DNA of 64,000 nt from Haliscomenobacter sp040401995 (GCA_040401995.1 JBBANM010000021.1:1-64000), one strand, 5' to 3'. Shown: positions 44,754-53,389, numbered from the stretch's first letter. Made by a program: numbers and translations. Notes: generated by a model from the letters alone, not told the origin.

Positions 44754-44771
44754 ATTTGAATGAAAAAAAAG

Positions 44772-44808
44772 AAAAGGGCGCTCTTGAATGAACAAGAACG
44801 CCCTTTTT
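44772..44808. terminator. Bidirectional terminator between the oxidoreductase and tRNA-Gln genes
   Basis: AAAAGGGCG (44772-44780) pairs with CGCCCTTTT (44799-44807), and TCTTG/CAAGA inside continues the stem. T-runs occur on both strands. It closes the oxidoreductase transcript and the tRNA transcript coming from the other side. Confidence 0.85.
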
Positions 44809-44813
44809 CTCTG

Positions 44814-44884
44814 TAGACCCGTAAGGACTCGAACCTTAACAGGCTGAACCAAAATCAGAAGTGCTACCATTACACCACGGGTCT
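44814..44884 (-). tRNA. tRNA-Gln (anticodon TTG)
   Basis: The minus strand folds as a complete cloverleaf of 71 bases: acceptor AGACCCG/CGGGTCT (7 pairs), D stem GTG/CAC, anticodon stem CTGA/TCAG around the loop TTTTGGT with anticodon TTG, and T stem TAAGG/CCTTA with loop TTCGAGT. Discriminator base A; CCA is not encoded. It closely resembles tRNA-Gln of other Bacteroidota. A single tRNA gene, followed by a terminator. Confidence 0.93.
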
Positions 44885-45090
44885 GAATTCCTAAGCAAAT
44901 AGGAAATGCCTTTTTAAAAAGGCGTTGCAAATTTATAATAAGGTTCGCACTTGCGCAACTCCTTTCGAAAAAAAACTCAAAAATCTTTTCCAAAGTTCCC
45001 AATTCTCATTGTTTTGCCATAAAAATGATAGCAAGCCAAGCGTGGAAAGGTTTTTTGTAGCTTTGTAGTACATCATCAAATACGGTACTT

Positions 45091-45636
45091 ATGTTGCTTT
45101 ACTTCTTTAAATCGCTGCACATTGTCGGTTTTGTATCCTGGTTTGCCGGCTTGTTTTACCTGGGGCGCATGTTTGTGTACCATCGCGAAGCATTTGACCA
45201 ACCCGAACCCAACAAAAGCATTTTGACCAAGCAATTCATCGAAATGCAGGAACGGGTGTACAAAATCATTTGCAACCCCGCCATGATGATGACTTGGACC
45301 TTTGGCTTGATTATATTGTTTTTGCATGGCTGGGACTGGTTGGCTGCCAATCCTTGGATGCATGTCAAACTGGTATTGTTGCTGTTGCTCACGGGGTATC
45401 AGCTCTGGTCCAAGCGACTGATCGCTGATCTAGGAAAAGGATTGATGCCCTACACCTCGTTTCAGTTTCGTTTGCTGAACGAGGTACCCACCATTTTTTT
45501 ACTCTCTATCGTTTTGTTGGCCGTTTACCGCAACGCTTTGGATTTTTTAATGGCCTTTTTGGGGATCATTGGATTTATGGCGTTGCTGTATTTTGGCGCT
45601 AAAGCCTATCGACGAGCCAGAGAACGACAAAAATGA
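45091..45636 (+). CDS. hemJ: Protoporphyrinogen IX oxidase HemJ
   Basis: A 181-residue integral membrane enzyme of haem synthesis, oxidising protoporphyrinogen IX. The N-terminal LHIVGFVSWFAGLFYLGRMFVYH has the conserved His and Arg, and HVKLVLLLLLTGYQLW has the conserved lysine. Four to five hydrophobic helices. A TAGCTTTG (45058-45065) upstream matches the -7 promoter consensus, though no good -33 element accompanies it. Confidence 0.92.
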   Translation: MLLYFFKSLHIVGFVSWFAGLFYLGRMFVYHREAFDQPEPNKSILTKQFIEMQERVYKIICNPAMMMTWTFGLIILFLHGWDWLAANPWMHVKLVLLLLLTGYQLWSKRLIADLGKGLMPYTSFQFRLLNEVPTIFLLSIVLLAVYRNALDFLMAFLGIIGFMALLYFGAKAYRRARERQK

Positions 45637-45684
45637 ACAACGAGAAGCTTTGGTAAAAGTTAAGAATATTGCTATATTTCCCTC

Positions 45685-46578
45685 ATGGAACCTTCTTGGC
45701 TAACCATTGCATTCTGGTCGCAATTTTTATTTTATCCGCTGATCATCTACGGCGGACTGTGCGCGTTTTTTTATTTTTTTCAGCATTATTTCTTTTTTCG
45801 CCCGGAAATGCTGCCTTCGCAGTTTCAATACCGGTATCCGTTCCCGTTTAAGGAGCATACCTTTGATATGGAAGACGGCGGTCGGGTCAATGCCCTACAA
45901 TTCATCGTGCCCAACTCACGAGGAGTCGTTTTTTACCTCAAAGGCAATTCGCGTAGCTTAAAAGGTTGGGGAAAATTTGCCAAAGACTTTGTGAGCAAAG
46001 GCTACGATTTTTTTATGATCGATTACCGCGGGTTTGGTAAAAGCCGTGGTCAGCGTACCGAAGCCATCTTATACAGCGACGCACAGATTGTTTACAAATG
46101 GTTGGCAACCCAATATCCCGAAGATAAAATCATCATCTACGGCCGCTCGCTGGGTAGCGGTATAGGCGCGCGCATTGCCGCTTGGAACCAACCGAAAATG
46201 TTGATCCTCGATTCGCCATACTACAGCTTTTATTATCAAATTCGGCAGTATGCTTTTTGGCTACCCTTGCGTTTGTTGTTGCGGTACCAATTGCGCACCG
46301 ATCGATTTATCCAAAAAGTGACCTGCCCGATCTTCATTTTTCATGGCAATAAAGACCGCTTGATTTCTTACAAACAGGGGAAAATGCTACACGCTTTGAC
46401 CAAAAATCGCAGCATGCTCATTACGATTGAAGGAGGCGGGCACAATAACTTGCCCAATTTTCCGGCCTATCATGAAGCCCTGTACGATATTCTGAACGAT
46501 GATTCGATCTATCTGGGTTTGCGCGAGCAATATTTACTCTCCTTGGAGGGGGTGATTCCGGATGGCGCCAGGATTTGA
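45685..46578 (+). CDS. Membrane-anchored alpha/beta hydrolase (BEM46-like)
   Basis: A 297-residue hydrolase with an N-terminal transmembrane segment (about 8-37). The nucleophile is Ser155 in IYGRSLGSGIG. The acid is the Asp in FHGNKDRLIS and the base the His in EGGGHNNL, all in proper order. The oxyanion region is FYLKGNSRS. Esterase or thioesterase activity at the membrane is likely; substrate unknown. Separated from hemJ by 48 bases on the same strand. Confidence 0.87.
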   Translation: MEPSWLTIAFWSQFLFYPLIIYGGLCAFFYFFQHYFFFRPEMLPSQFQYRYPFPFKEHTFDMEDGGRVNALQFIVPNSRGVVFYLKGNSRSLKGWGKFAKDFVSKGYDFFMIDYRGFGKSRGQRTEAILYSDAQIVYKWLATQYPEDKIIIYGRSLGSGIGARIAAWNQPKMLILDSPYYSFYYQIRQYAFWLPLRLLLRYQLRTDRFIQKVTCPIFIFHGNKDRLISYKQGKMLHALTKNRSMLITIEGGGHNNLPNFPAYHEALYDILNDDSIYLGLREQYLLSLEGVIPDGARI

Positions 46579-46599
46579 CGTTGTTTCAGGGCCAAATAA

Positions 46600-46629
46600 C
46601 AAGAGGGAAGCTTTCAAACTTCCCTCTTG
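46600..46629. terminator. Hairpin between convergent genes
   Basis: CAAGAGGGAAG (46600-46610) pairs perfectly with CTTCCCTCTTG (46619-46629), loop of 8 bases. The T-run is weak, but its place between the convergent hydrolase and outer-membrane protein genes supports a terminator. Confidence 0.75.
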
Positions 46630-46654
46630 CTATTTAAAGACTCAGCCTATTGGG

Positions 46655-47221
46655 TTAAAAACCGCCAAAGCGAAAGGTAAGCGTGCCGATTGGGCTGCTA
46701 AAATCTTTGCTTTTTAAGGCGCCCAATTGTGTGACGCCGCCAATGTACCGATAACCGCCAGTAAATGCCAATTTGAACCATTTAAAAACATTGAGCTCAA
46801 ATCCCGCTTCGGGAGTAAGCGCAAAAATTCGATCCGATTGGGCTCCTGGGCCGTCTCCTTTGATCTGGGCACGTCCCCAGCCAATGCGGGCATCGGCATA
46901 AAAATGCAGCAATTTGCGGTCAGGAGAAGTAACACCTATCCAAAAACCGCCATGTTTGAGTTCGAGCCGGTAGTCGTTATTATTGAGGCGATAATTGGCG
47001 TAATCAGTTCCCAGGCCGTAGCCACCCAAAAAGGCGTTGTGAAATATCAGTGCGCCGCCGCCGCCTACGCCTGTCCCCATTTGCCCATTTATTTTTCCAA
47101 ATTCGAGAAAAGGGCCGCCAAAAGCACCAGAAACATCAAAGTCGTTGAACAAGGTTCGCTCTTGTGCGTGCAACCAATGGCAGCCTATGAGCAAAAGAAA
47201 GAAGGTAAACTTGCGGATCAT
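46655..47221 (-). CDS. Outer-membrane beta-barrel-type protein, function unknown
   Basis: A 188-residue protein started at the ATG at 47221, where a signal peptide begins (MIRKFTFFLLLIGCHWLHAQ). The rest has alternating strands ending in aromatic residues and closes with TLTFRFGGF, the C-terminal pattern of an outer-membrane barrel. Many glycines (GTGVGGGGALIFHN). No family function recognised. The open frame continues 27 codons upstream, but without family-like sequence. Confidence 0.7.
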   Translation of the reverse strand: MIRKFTFFLLLIGCHWLHAQERTLFNDFDVSGAFGGPFLEFGKINGQMGTGVGGGGALIFHNAFLGGYGLGTDYANYRLNNNDYRLELKHGGFWIGVTSPDRKLLHFYADARIGWGRAQIKGDGPGAQSDRIFALTPEAGFELNVFKWFKLAFTGGYRYIGGVTQLGALKSKDFSSPIGTLTFRFGGF

Positions 47222-47469
47222 GTTGTGTATTTTAGGCATGAATAGAGGTGTACCAAATATTAAGATCGCAAAATGCGCGTAGAAAGAAGATGCACCAATC
47301 ATGTCTTTACCCCTATGCCGCAGCAGTTGAACAAAAAAAGGGTGTAAAACACGTAAAAATTGAGTAGGCGTCTAATTGGAAAGAAAAAGTAAATTGGAAT
47401 TATATATGGTGTTTGTTTGCTAAAATGTGATTATATTAGGCATTATTAACCCTATTAAAAACAAAATTT

Positions 47470-47637
47470 ATGAAGTCCTTTAATCTTAGCATTTCCACGA
47501 TGCTGTTGCGTTTTTTTCTAATGATGTTCATTGTAATCATTGCTGGATTCATTGGTCAGTGGTGGTTGGCAGCGGTTGGCGGAGTGATATTTATCGTTTC
47601 CTTGTTGGGAGTCACTTGGGGGAAAGATGAGAAGTAA
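47470..47637 (+). CDS. Small membrane protein, 55 residues
   Basis: A short ORF with ATG at 47470 and TAA at 47635. The product has a hydrophobic segment at about 11-29 (MLLRFFLMMFIVIIAGFIG), a Gln-Trp-Trp turn, a second one at about 33-48, and a charged end (WGKDEK). It is preceded by about 250 gene-free bases and followed 9 bases after the stop by a perfect 16-base terminator stem, which supports it as a real transcription unit. Family unknown. Confidence 0.65.
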   Translation: MKSFNLSISTMLLRFFLMMFIVIIAGFIGQWWLAAVGGVIFIVSLLGVTWGKDEK

Positions 47638-47645
47638 GGTTGGAG

Positions 47646-47692
47646 AAGGTAGGAATTGGTCATTTTAGAAACCGACCAATTCCTACCTTTCC
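47646..47692. terminator. Bidirectional terminator, 16-base perfect stem
   Basis: AAGGTAGGAATTGGTC (47646-47661) is the exact reverse complement of 47674-47689, around a 12-base loop and followed by TTT. It lies between the 55-residue membrane protein gene and the end of the convergent response regulator gene. Confidence 0.85.
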
Positions 47693-47697
47693 ATTAT

Positions 47698-48747
47698 TTA
47701 ACTGGGCATATTGGTCAGTTTACTTCGATCTTTAATGATGATAGCGCCATCGGTAATGTCGATATAGCCATCTTGTTTGAATTCCGTCAGGGTACGGATC
47801 ACGCTTTCTTTAGCCGTACCTACTATGCGCGCCAGATCGTCGCGTAGCACATTGATTTCGTCCTTTCCCTCTTTTTCTGATAACAACAACACGGCATCGG
47901 CCACGCGTTTGCGTACGGAGTGATAAGCCAATTGCAAGAGTTGCTCTTCTTTGTCGCTGATGTCATTGGCCAGCATATTGATAAGCTGATGGGATACATC
48001 GCGATTGGCAAAAAGTAGCGTCATGAAATCATCTTTAGGGATCAACGCTATTTCGCAGTTTTCCAGGGCTGCCGTGGTATCAGAGTAAACACTGTCTTTG
48101 ATAAGATCAACGTATCCCAAAAAATCGCCTTCTTTGTAGATATCGATGATGTATTCTTTGCCGCTATCACTGGTTTTGAAACTTTTGATTTTTCCGCTTT
48201 TTACAAAATAGAGGTAGCGCGGGTAATCACCTTCTTCGTAGATACACTCTCGTTTTTTAAAGCGTTTGTTTTTGCGCTCGCCGGAGAGTTTTTTGAGTTC
48301 TTCATACCCTTTGGCGGTGTTGATGAAAGCGCTCAGTCCCTGCTCCGTTTTGTCAAATTGTTTGCGTAAAAGGTTGCTTTTGCGCAAACGGGTTTCAATT
48401 ACATCCAACAGCTCGTCTTTGTAAAACGGTTTGGTAATGTAGTCGTCGGCGCCTAAGTTCATACCGCGGCGAATGTCATTTTTTTCCGTTTTTGCGGTCA
48501 AAAAAACAAAGGGAATTGAAGCCGTTTCTGGTCGTTTGCTCAGGATATTAAGTACTCCAAAACCATCCAAACGCGGCATCATAACATCACAAAGGATCAG
48601 ATCCGGTTTTTCCTTTTGGGCGAGTTCAACGCCAATATTGCCATCTTCAGCTGTGAAAACGATGAATCCAGCTAAGAGCAAAATTTCTTCAAGGTTTTCC
48701 CGTACTTCAAAGTTGTCTTCTACGATTAGAATTTTTTGCTTGTCCAT
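47698..48747 (-). CDS. Response regulator fused to a CRP/FNR-type module
   Basis: A 349-residue regulator. A receiver domain (1-120) has the phospho-accepting Asp54 in LILCDVMMPRLDG, the Thr in FLTAKTE and the Lys in DYITKPF. A helical linker follows (about 125-160). Next is a cyclic-nucleotide-binding-like beta-roll (about 165-270, EEGDYPRYLYFVKSGKIK, GDFLGYVDLI) and a CRP-type winged helix (about 280-345, VRKRVADAVLLLSEKEG...LARIVGTAKESVIRTLTEFKQDGYI). The beta-roll lacks the canonical arginine-containing cAMP cassette and the iron-sulfur cysteines of FNR, so the signal is probably phosphorylation. It follows its histidine kinase by 12 bp. Confidence 0.92.
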   Translation of the reverse strand: MDKQKILIVEDNFEVRENLEEILLLAGFIVFTAEDGNIGVELAQKEKPDLILCDVMMPRLDGFGVLNILSKRPETASIPFVFLTAKTEKNDIRRGMNLGADDYITKPFYKDELLDVIETRLRKSNLLRKQFDKTEQGLSAFINTAKGYEELKKLSGERKNKRFKKRECIYEEGDYPRYLYFVKSGKIKSFKTSDSGKEYIIDIYKEGDFLGYVDLIKDSVYSDTTAALENCEIALIPKDDFMTLLFANRDVSHQLINMLANDISDKEEQLLQLAYHSVRKRVADAVLLLSEKEGKDEINVLRDDLARIVGTAKESVIRTLTEFKQDGYIDITDGAIIIKDRSKLTNMPS

Positions 48748-48759
48748 GCTGTCTTTTTT

Positions 48760-50451
48760 TTAGAGTGTGTTTGACTCCCTGTGCAGCGGGATTTCGATAA
48801 AAAAACTAGATCCCTCCCCAAGTTTACTGGAAAAATTGATATGCCCGTTTAACAAATCAATATACCGTTTTACGATGTGCAAACCGAGACCGGTTCCTTG
48901 AATATTTTCTACGTTGTGAGCGCGAAAAAAACGACTAAACAAATGGCGCTGATCTTCTTCTGGGATACCGATCCCTTGATCGCGAATGGTGATGTACAAG
49001 TTTTCTTGTTCCACTTTGAGTTCGCAATCAATGGGTTTTCCAGGTTCAGAGTATTTAATGGCGTTAGATACCAAATTGAATAAGATGTTTTTGAGCAAAC
49101 GATCGTCCATGAAAATGATAGTTTCGGATCCTACATTGCTCATGTGTCGGAGCTCTTGACCGGGTTTTAATAAACTGTGCATTTCGTCCATGACTTCCTC
49201 ACAAAAATGGAACAAATTGAATTCGGAGTATTGTGTTTGCACTTTTCCTTCTTCCAATTTGCTGAGCGAGAGAAAATCATTGAGGATATTGGTAAGGTTG
49301 CTGACCGCCGATTTGATTCGAGCGGTGTGTTTTAGTCGTTTTTCGTGTTGTAGCTCATTGGTATAAGCTTCAATCAAATCCGCTGAAGAAAGAATAGTGC
49401 TCAAGGGTGTCCGAAATTCATGAGACGCCATGGATACAAACCGCGATTTCAGGGTGCTCAATTCTTTCTCTATTTCATACGCTTTGCGCAGTTCGCTTTC
49501 ACTGTGGCGCAAGGCGGTCTCTACGGCTTTGCGTTCTTGAATTTCCACCTCCAATTTTTTATTGATTTTCAGCAATTGGTTGACGGCGGTCGCCAATTCC
49601 TCGGTGCGTTGTTCTACTCTTTTTTCGAGTTCCTGGTTCATTTCCAGGATACGGTTTTCAGCAGCCCGTTGCTCCGTAATGTCGATCCCTGAACTCAATG
49701 CCGAAACGACCTGTTGTTGTTCATCGCGAATTAGGGCGCTGCGCCAAGCAACAAGACGGGTGACATTGTATCGAGTAACAATGCTGTATTCCAAGTAGTC
49801 CAGCGTTTCAACATTCCCCTCCATCAACTGCTGGAAAATAGCTTGTATTTTTTTCTGCTGATCCTGGTTCACTACTTGTTCAAACCAATTTAGCCCAACC
49901 AATTCAGCTTCTGTACGCCCTAGCAACGCTTCACCGATCTTGTTGAGCTGGATGACCATGCCGGTTTTATCCAGTACCACATTAATGGTATTGGCCAAAT
50001 CAAAATACATTTGGGCGCGTTCCTTTTCTTGCCGTAGGGCTTGTTCGGCTGCTTTTTCTTTGGTCAAATCTTGGACAATACCCGTAAAAACCCGCCGATT
50101 GGGCAGTACCACTTCGCTAATACTGAGGCGTAGGGGGAATGTACTGCCATTTTTACGTTGCCCCGAGACCTCCCTACCAATGCCAATGATTTTTTTTACC
50201 CCGGTACGTAGGTAGTTGTTCATATAACCATCGTGCTCTTTTTGATAAGGCGAGGGCATCAGCATGTTTACATTTTGCCCTATCATTTCGTCTTCAGAGA
50301 ACCCAAAAAGCTCACAGGCAGCTTCATTGACCAATTCCATCAAACCGTGTTCATTGATGATAATGATACCATCGGTAGCCGATTTGATAATGGCCTCCAA
50401 GCGTAGCGCTGCTTCAAAATGTTGTTGTTGAGTGTGAGCTATCTGATCCAA
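48760..50451 (-). CDS. PAS-domain sensor histidine kinase
   Basis: A 563-residue kinase with no membrane segment. Two PAS domains (about 15-135 and 145-265; the first contains GIVQDLTKEKAAEQ-type PAC ends) are followed by a long coiled coil (about 270-330). HisKA then has the phospho-accepting His344 in SHEFRTPLS, and the HATPase domain has N, G1 (DQGIGIPEED), F and G2 (GTGLGLHIVKRYI) boxes. It detects a cytoplasmic cue, perhaps redox or oxygen through PAS, and phosphorylates the downstream CRP-type response regulator. A universal stress protein gene is divergent 100 bp away. Confidence 0.93.
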   Translation of the reverse strand: MDQIAHTQQQHFEAALRLEAIIKSATDGIIIINEHGLMELVNEAACELFGFSEDEMIGQNVNMLMPSPYQKEHDGYMNNYLRTGVKKIIGIGREVSGQRKNGSTFPLRLSISEVVLPNRRVFTGIVQDLTKEKAAEQALRQEKERAQMYFDLANTINVVLDKTGMVIQLNKIGEALLGRTEAELVGLNWFEQVVNQDQQKKIQAIFQQLMEGNVETLDYLEYSIVTRYNVTRLVAWRSALIRDEQQQVVSALSSGIDITEQRAAENRILEMNQELEKRVEQRTEELATAVNQLLKINKKLEVEIQERKAVETALRHSESELRKAYEIEKELSTLKSRFVSMASHEFRTPLSTILSSADLIEAYTNELQHEKRLKHTARIKSAVSNLTNILNDFLSLSKLEEGKVQTQYSEFNLFHFCEEVMDEMHSLLKPGQELRHMSNVGSETIIFMDDRLLKNILFNLVSNAIKYSEPGKPIDCELKVEQENLYITIRDQGIGIPEEDQRHLFSRFFRAHNVENIQGTGLGLHIVKRYIDLLNGHINFSSKLGEGSSFFIEIPLHRESNTL

Positions 50452-50551
50452 TGCAAATGCTGCTTTTATTTCGGAAAGGTAAGCAATTTGTCATGAATGG
50501 TTTTTTTCAAAAAATCAAGGTTAGAGGATGATAAAAGTCACCATTCGTTAA

Positions 50552-51793
50552 ATGGGCTTTTTTGATTTTGCAACAACAAATTTTTTCTCAGAACCACAAA
50601 ATATACTGCACAAGGAAAAGCACGCAGTAAAGGCGTCGCTTCTTAGCTCAGTAAGTGATAGCTACGATCGAATGAATAACCGAAATGATTTGCAAATAAA
50701 CCACCGGGTTTTGCTACTAGGCATAGGCGCTGCTAAAGATAGAGCCTTGAAGGCCAATCTTATGGCTGCTTTTGACCGCTTGCAAATCAATTTGCCGATT
50801 GAAGAGGTAACCGATCTGGATTTGTTGATGGCGTATGGCATCACGGGTATACCTGCCTTGATCGTTGATGAAAAAGTGGTGTTTCAAAAAATCGTCCCAT
50901 CGGTCGATGATTTGATGGTAGTTTTAAGTGTTTTGGTAGAGCCCCAAGCCCGTTCTCCACTTATGGTTCGTCAGATAATTGTTCCCACTGATTTTTCGGA
51001 AGCTTCTGAAAATGCGTTAAACTATGCTGCATTTTTGGCAGCTGAGTTCCATTCAGATGTGCGATTGGTACACATTCAGGATCCAGAAAGCGCAGTCATG
51101 GGCGGGGTGTTTTTATTTGAAGACAAAAAAAATGTCACTACAAATAAGGACAAACAATTGGGGGGGATGATGCGGCGCGCCCAAAAAGCGTTGGAGCAAA
51201 ACAAGAAACCAGCGGTGACTATCACTAAGGAAATCATTCAAGGATTGGTACCGGAAGAGTTACAACGCTTGTCGAGCCAAACAAATACCGACCTGATTGT
51301 TATGGGAATTGATGGCGATAATGGGCTGATTCCGCAATGGTTTGAACCTCCTTTTACCGAGGTTGCCCGTCGCGCTTCTTGCCCTGTACTGCTTATTCCT
51401 GGGAATAGTCATTTTGAGGGGTTCCGGAATGTCATTTACGCTAGCAATCGCGGATCTGTAGACGAAAAAACCTGGCTAAGGGTATTGGAGTTGACAGGCC
51501 AATTCAATGCCAATTTACATTTTGTGCACTTGAACTCTAATAGCAATGCCCCCACTTCCGTACTCGCTTCGCTCATCAATGATCAAGGATCTGCGTTTCA
51601 CTTGGCTACTATATACCAAATGGATCTGGCGGCGGGCATACAGCAATATACCCAGCAGCATCATGCGGAATTGTTAATCATGAATGCCCCGCATCGGCAT
51701 TTTTTTCAAGACATTTTCCACCATCAGCACATCACTTACCACATGACGCTCAATACCCAGACGCCATTGATGATCCTGCATGATAGCGAGTAG
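50552..51793 (+). CDS. Universal stress protein with N-terminal cysteine-less thioredoxin-like domain
   Basis: Up to 413 residues. Residues about 48-130 (HRVLLLGIGAAKDRALKANL...EEVTDLDLLMAYGITGIPALIVDEKVVFQK) follow the thioredoxin_3/redox-active-disulfide protein pattern, where the active site is normally GxxCPKC. Here it reads GIGAAKD, so both cysteines are lost. Two UspA-type repeats follow (about 139-285, IIVPTDFSEASENALNYAAFLA...LLIPG; and 290-412, with a weaker ATP loop). The start is uncertain: an ATG at 50672 (MNNRNDLQ) would remove 40 residues of unclear sequence. Divergent from the PAS kinase/CRP-type regulator pair, which may control it. Confidence 0.83.
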   Translation: MGFFDFATTNFFSEPQNILHKEKHAVKASLLSSVSDSYDRMNNRNDLQINHRVLLLGIGAAKDRALKANLMAAFDRLQINLPIEEVTDLDLLMAYGITGIPALIVDEKVVFQKIVPSVDDLMVVLSVLVEPQARSPLMVRQIIVPTDFSEASENALNYAAFLAAEFHSDVRLVHIQDPESAVMGGVFLFEDKKNVTTNKDKQLGGMMRRAQKALEQNKKPAVTITKEIIQGLVPEELQRLSSQTNTDLIVMGIDGDNGLIPQWFEPPFTEVARRASCPVLLIPGNSHFEGFRNVIYASNRGSVDEKTWLRVLELTGQFNANLHFVHLNSNSNAPTSVLASLINDQGSAFHLATIYQMDLAAGIQQYTQQHHAELLIMNAPHRHFFQDIFHHQHITYHMTLNTQTPLMILHDSE

Positions 51794-51834
51794 AGACGCG
51801 ATTCATCGCGTGTAATCGTGTATTATCGCGTCTC
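51793..51834. repeat. Palindromic repeat with GAGACGCGAT arms
   Basis: GAGACGCGAT (51793-51802) and ATCGCGTCTC (51825-51834) pair perfectly; within the left half CGCGAT/ATCGCG also pairs. It directly follows the stress protein's stop, whose last base is in the arm, and ends 13 bases before the end of the convergent META gene. Similar GACGCGATxxATCGCGTC palindromes are dispersed repeats in cyanobacteria and some Bacteroidota. It may double as a terminator. Confidence 0.65.
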
Positions 51835-51846
51835 TCATCCTGTCTA

Positions 51847-52848
51847 TTATCGCAGTACCTCCATTATATACTGACTCCGATCAATGGCTTCATTCGGGGA
51901 TTCTGCAAAACCGCCAGTAGGTTGGCGGATGTAGAAGCGGAATTGATCAGCCAGCACTTTTCCATCCAGTGCTTGTTGCTGAGAGCGGGTTACCACATCC
52001 ATTTTTCCATCCTGATTCAAATCAACCAACCAGCCATCCTGTTGTTCGCAGCCTTTATCGGTACAATTTGCCGAAGCTATTTTGAGCTGGAAAGAAAGAT
52101 AACCATTAAATACGCGGTACAATGCTACCGTATTGGCCGAAGATTGTCCCATCAATCTTACAAAATAAAGCGAATCCATGGAACCGGAAATATAAGTACC
52201 GACTGCTGCAGCCTGTTTGAAAACCTCGGTACTTCCTTTATCAAACATGCCATACATCTCAACCGGTAGCGGTTTACCCAAAAAAGGATAGCGATTGATT
52301 TTATCCCCAGAAAGGATGCTAAAGCAATGAAATTGGTTCATTTTCGGCCAAACCGCGAAGCTTTTCAATAGCCCGGCGAAGTTGGTTGAAGTAGCGCTTA
52401 CTCCCAAACTGGCTTCTGAAGTTTTACGTCTTTCAAAACTCAATTCTGCTTTATCGGTACAGATGATGGTCAGCTCGTCGCCGAACACATCATATTTGGA
52501 GGAGTTATTGAGGTGTTTGAGGTAATTGACCTCAAGATTGGTATTTTTGCCGCAATACTTTTCGGTTGAAAACATCCGGTCAAACAACAAGCGGTTGCCT
52601 TGCTGGGCATAATCGGTTCCGTATTGGTTACACGCCACATCGCCGCTGATGTGGTTATCCAAAAAAGAGAGGGTAATCTCGAGGTCTTTGGGCAATTTAA
52701 TCTCCTTGTCGTTTTCGGTCATCGCCACCAGTTTCCAGTCCGTACGATCAACGATGCCACCATTTTGGGTGGTTCTTTCTTTCTTTTTGCAAGCAGAAAA
52801 AGAAAAGCAAAGGAGAAGAAGGAAGACAAGAATTTTTGGATTTTGCAT
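51847..52848 (-). CDS. META-domain (HslJ-like) lipoprotein
   Basis: A 333-residue lipoprotein: lipobox CFSFSAC (Cys20) followed by KKKERTT. Residues about 38-145 fit the META/HslJ domain (TDWKLVAMTENDKEIKLPKDLEITLSFLDNHISGDVACNQYGTDYAQQGNRLLF...LTIICTDKAELSFER). The C-terminal half (about 165-333) is a separate region with a calcium-site-like WLVDLNQDGKMDVVTR. META proteins are linked to heat or antibiotic tolerance in some bacteria, but biochemical function is unknown. Confidence 0.8.
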   Translation of the reverse strand: MQNPKILVFLLLLCFSFSACKKKERTTQNGGIVDRTDWKLVAMTENDKEIKLPKDLEITLSFLDNHISGDVACNQYGTDYAQQGNRLLFDRMFSTEKYCGKNTNLEVNYLKHLNNSSKYDVFGDELTIICTDKAELSFERRKTSEASLGVSATSTNFAGLLKSFAVWPKMNQFHCFSILSGDKINRYPFLGKPLPVEMYGMFDKGSTEVFKQAAAVGTYISGSMDSLYFVRLMGQSSANTVALYRVFNGYLSFQLKIASANCTDKGCEQQDGWLVDLNQDGKMDVVTRSQQQALDGKVLADQFRFYIRQPTGGFAESPNEAIDRSQYIMEVLR

Positions 52849-53084
52849 GGTTTTTATTTTTTCAAAATGCTAAGTGCTGCAAAATTAAAGGAAATGGGCA
52901 GAGATGGAACAAGTGAGGGGAGAAAATTTAGTTGTTGCCCTAAACCATGTGCATTGCTCATACGGATTACTTTTGCACAATCCTAAATTTCCTCTTTGAT
53001 TTCGCCAGTAAAGCCGTTTTTGCTGCTTTGTCCTCCCCCTAATCGAGGTAGGGCGTTTCATCTGGATGGTATCAGGTAGTAATT

Positions 53085-53265
53085 TATTGTTTAACCGTTT
53101 CTTCGATCCAATATCGTACTCGAAAATTCCTTCTTGATTCGTTCAAAATTCATCCGTTCCACAGGGTACCAATAGCATAGCGATGACAATAATCTCACTG
53201 AGTTTTTGCCGTAATCCTTTAATACCTCGAAAGTCGTCTAGATTACATAGCACTTTTCTACTAAT
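53085..53265 (-). pseudogene. Decayed ISAs1-family transposase fragment (N-terminal part)
   Basis: Read on the minus strand, one frame gives NLDDFRGIKGLRQKLSEII followed by VIAMLLVPCGTDEF and a stop. This matches the N-terminal transposase-associated domain of ISAs1 (H-repeat) transposases, whose usual wording is DxRxxxGxRHxLxDIIxIAxLAVxCGAD. After the stop, the neighbouring frame continues with FERIKKEFSSTILDRRNG, resembling the next conserved block (LELPNGIPSHD), so there is also a frameshift. The catalytic DDE part is missing. A remnant only. Confidence 0.6.
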
Positions 53266-53389
53266 TAGTATAGGATAGTCAAGTATTTTTCTCTCGAAAT
53301 ACAGCTCTTTTTTATGTCACTGCCATAATATCCTGAGTTACTTTTTCAAGAAAAATCACACACTGTACGATTTATGCAGGGTGTGGAGA

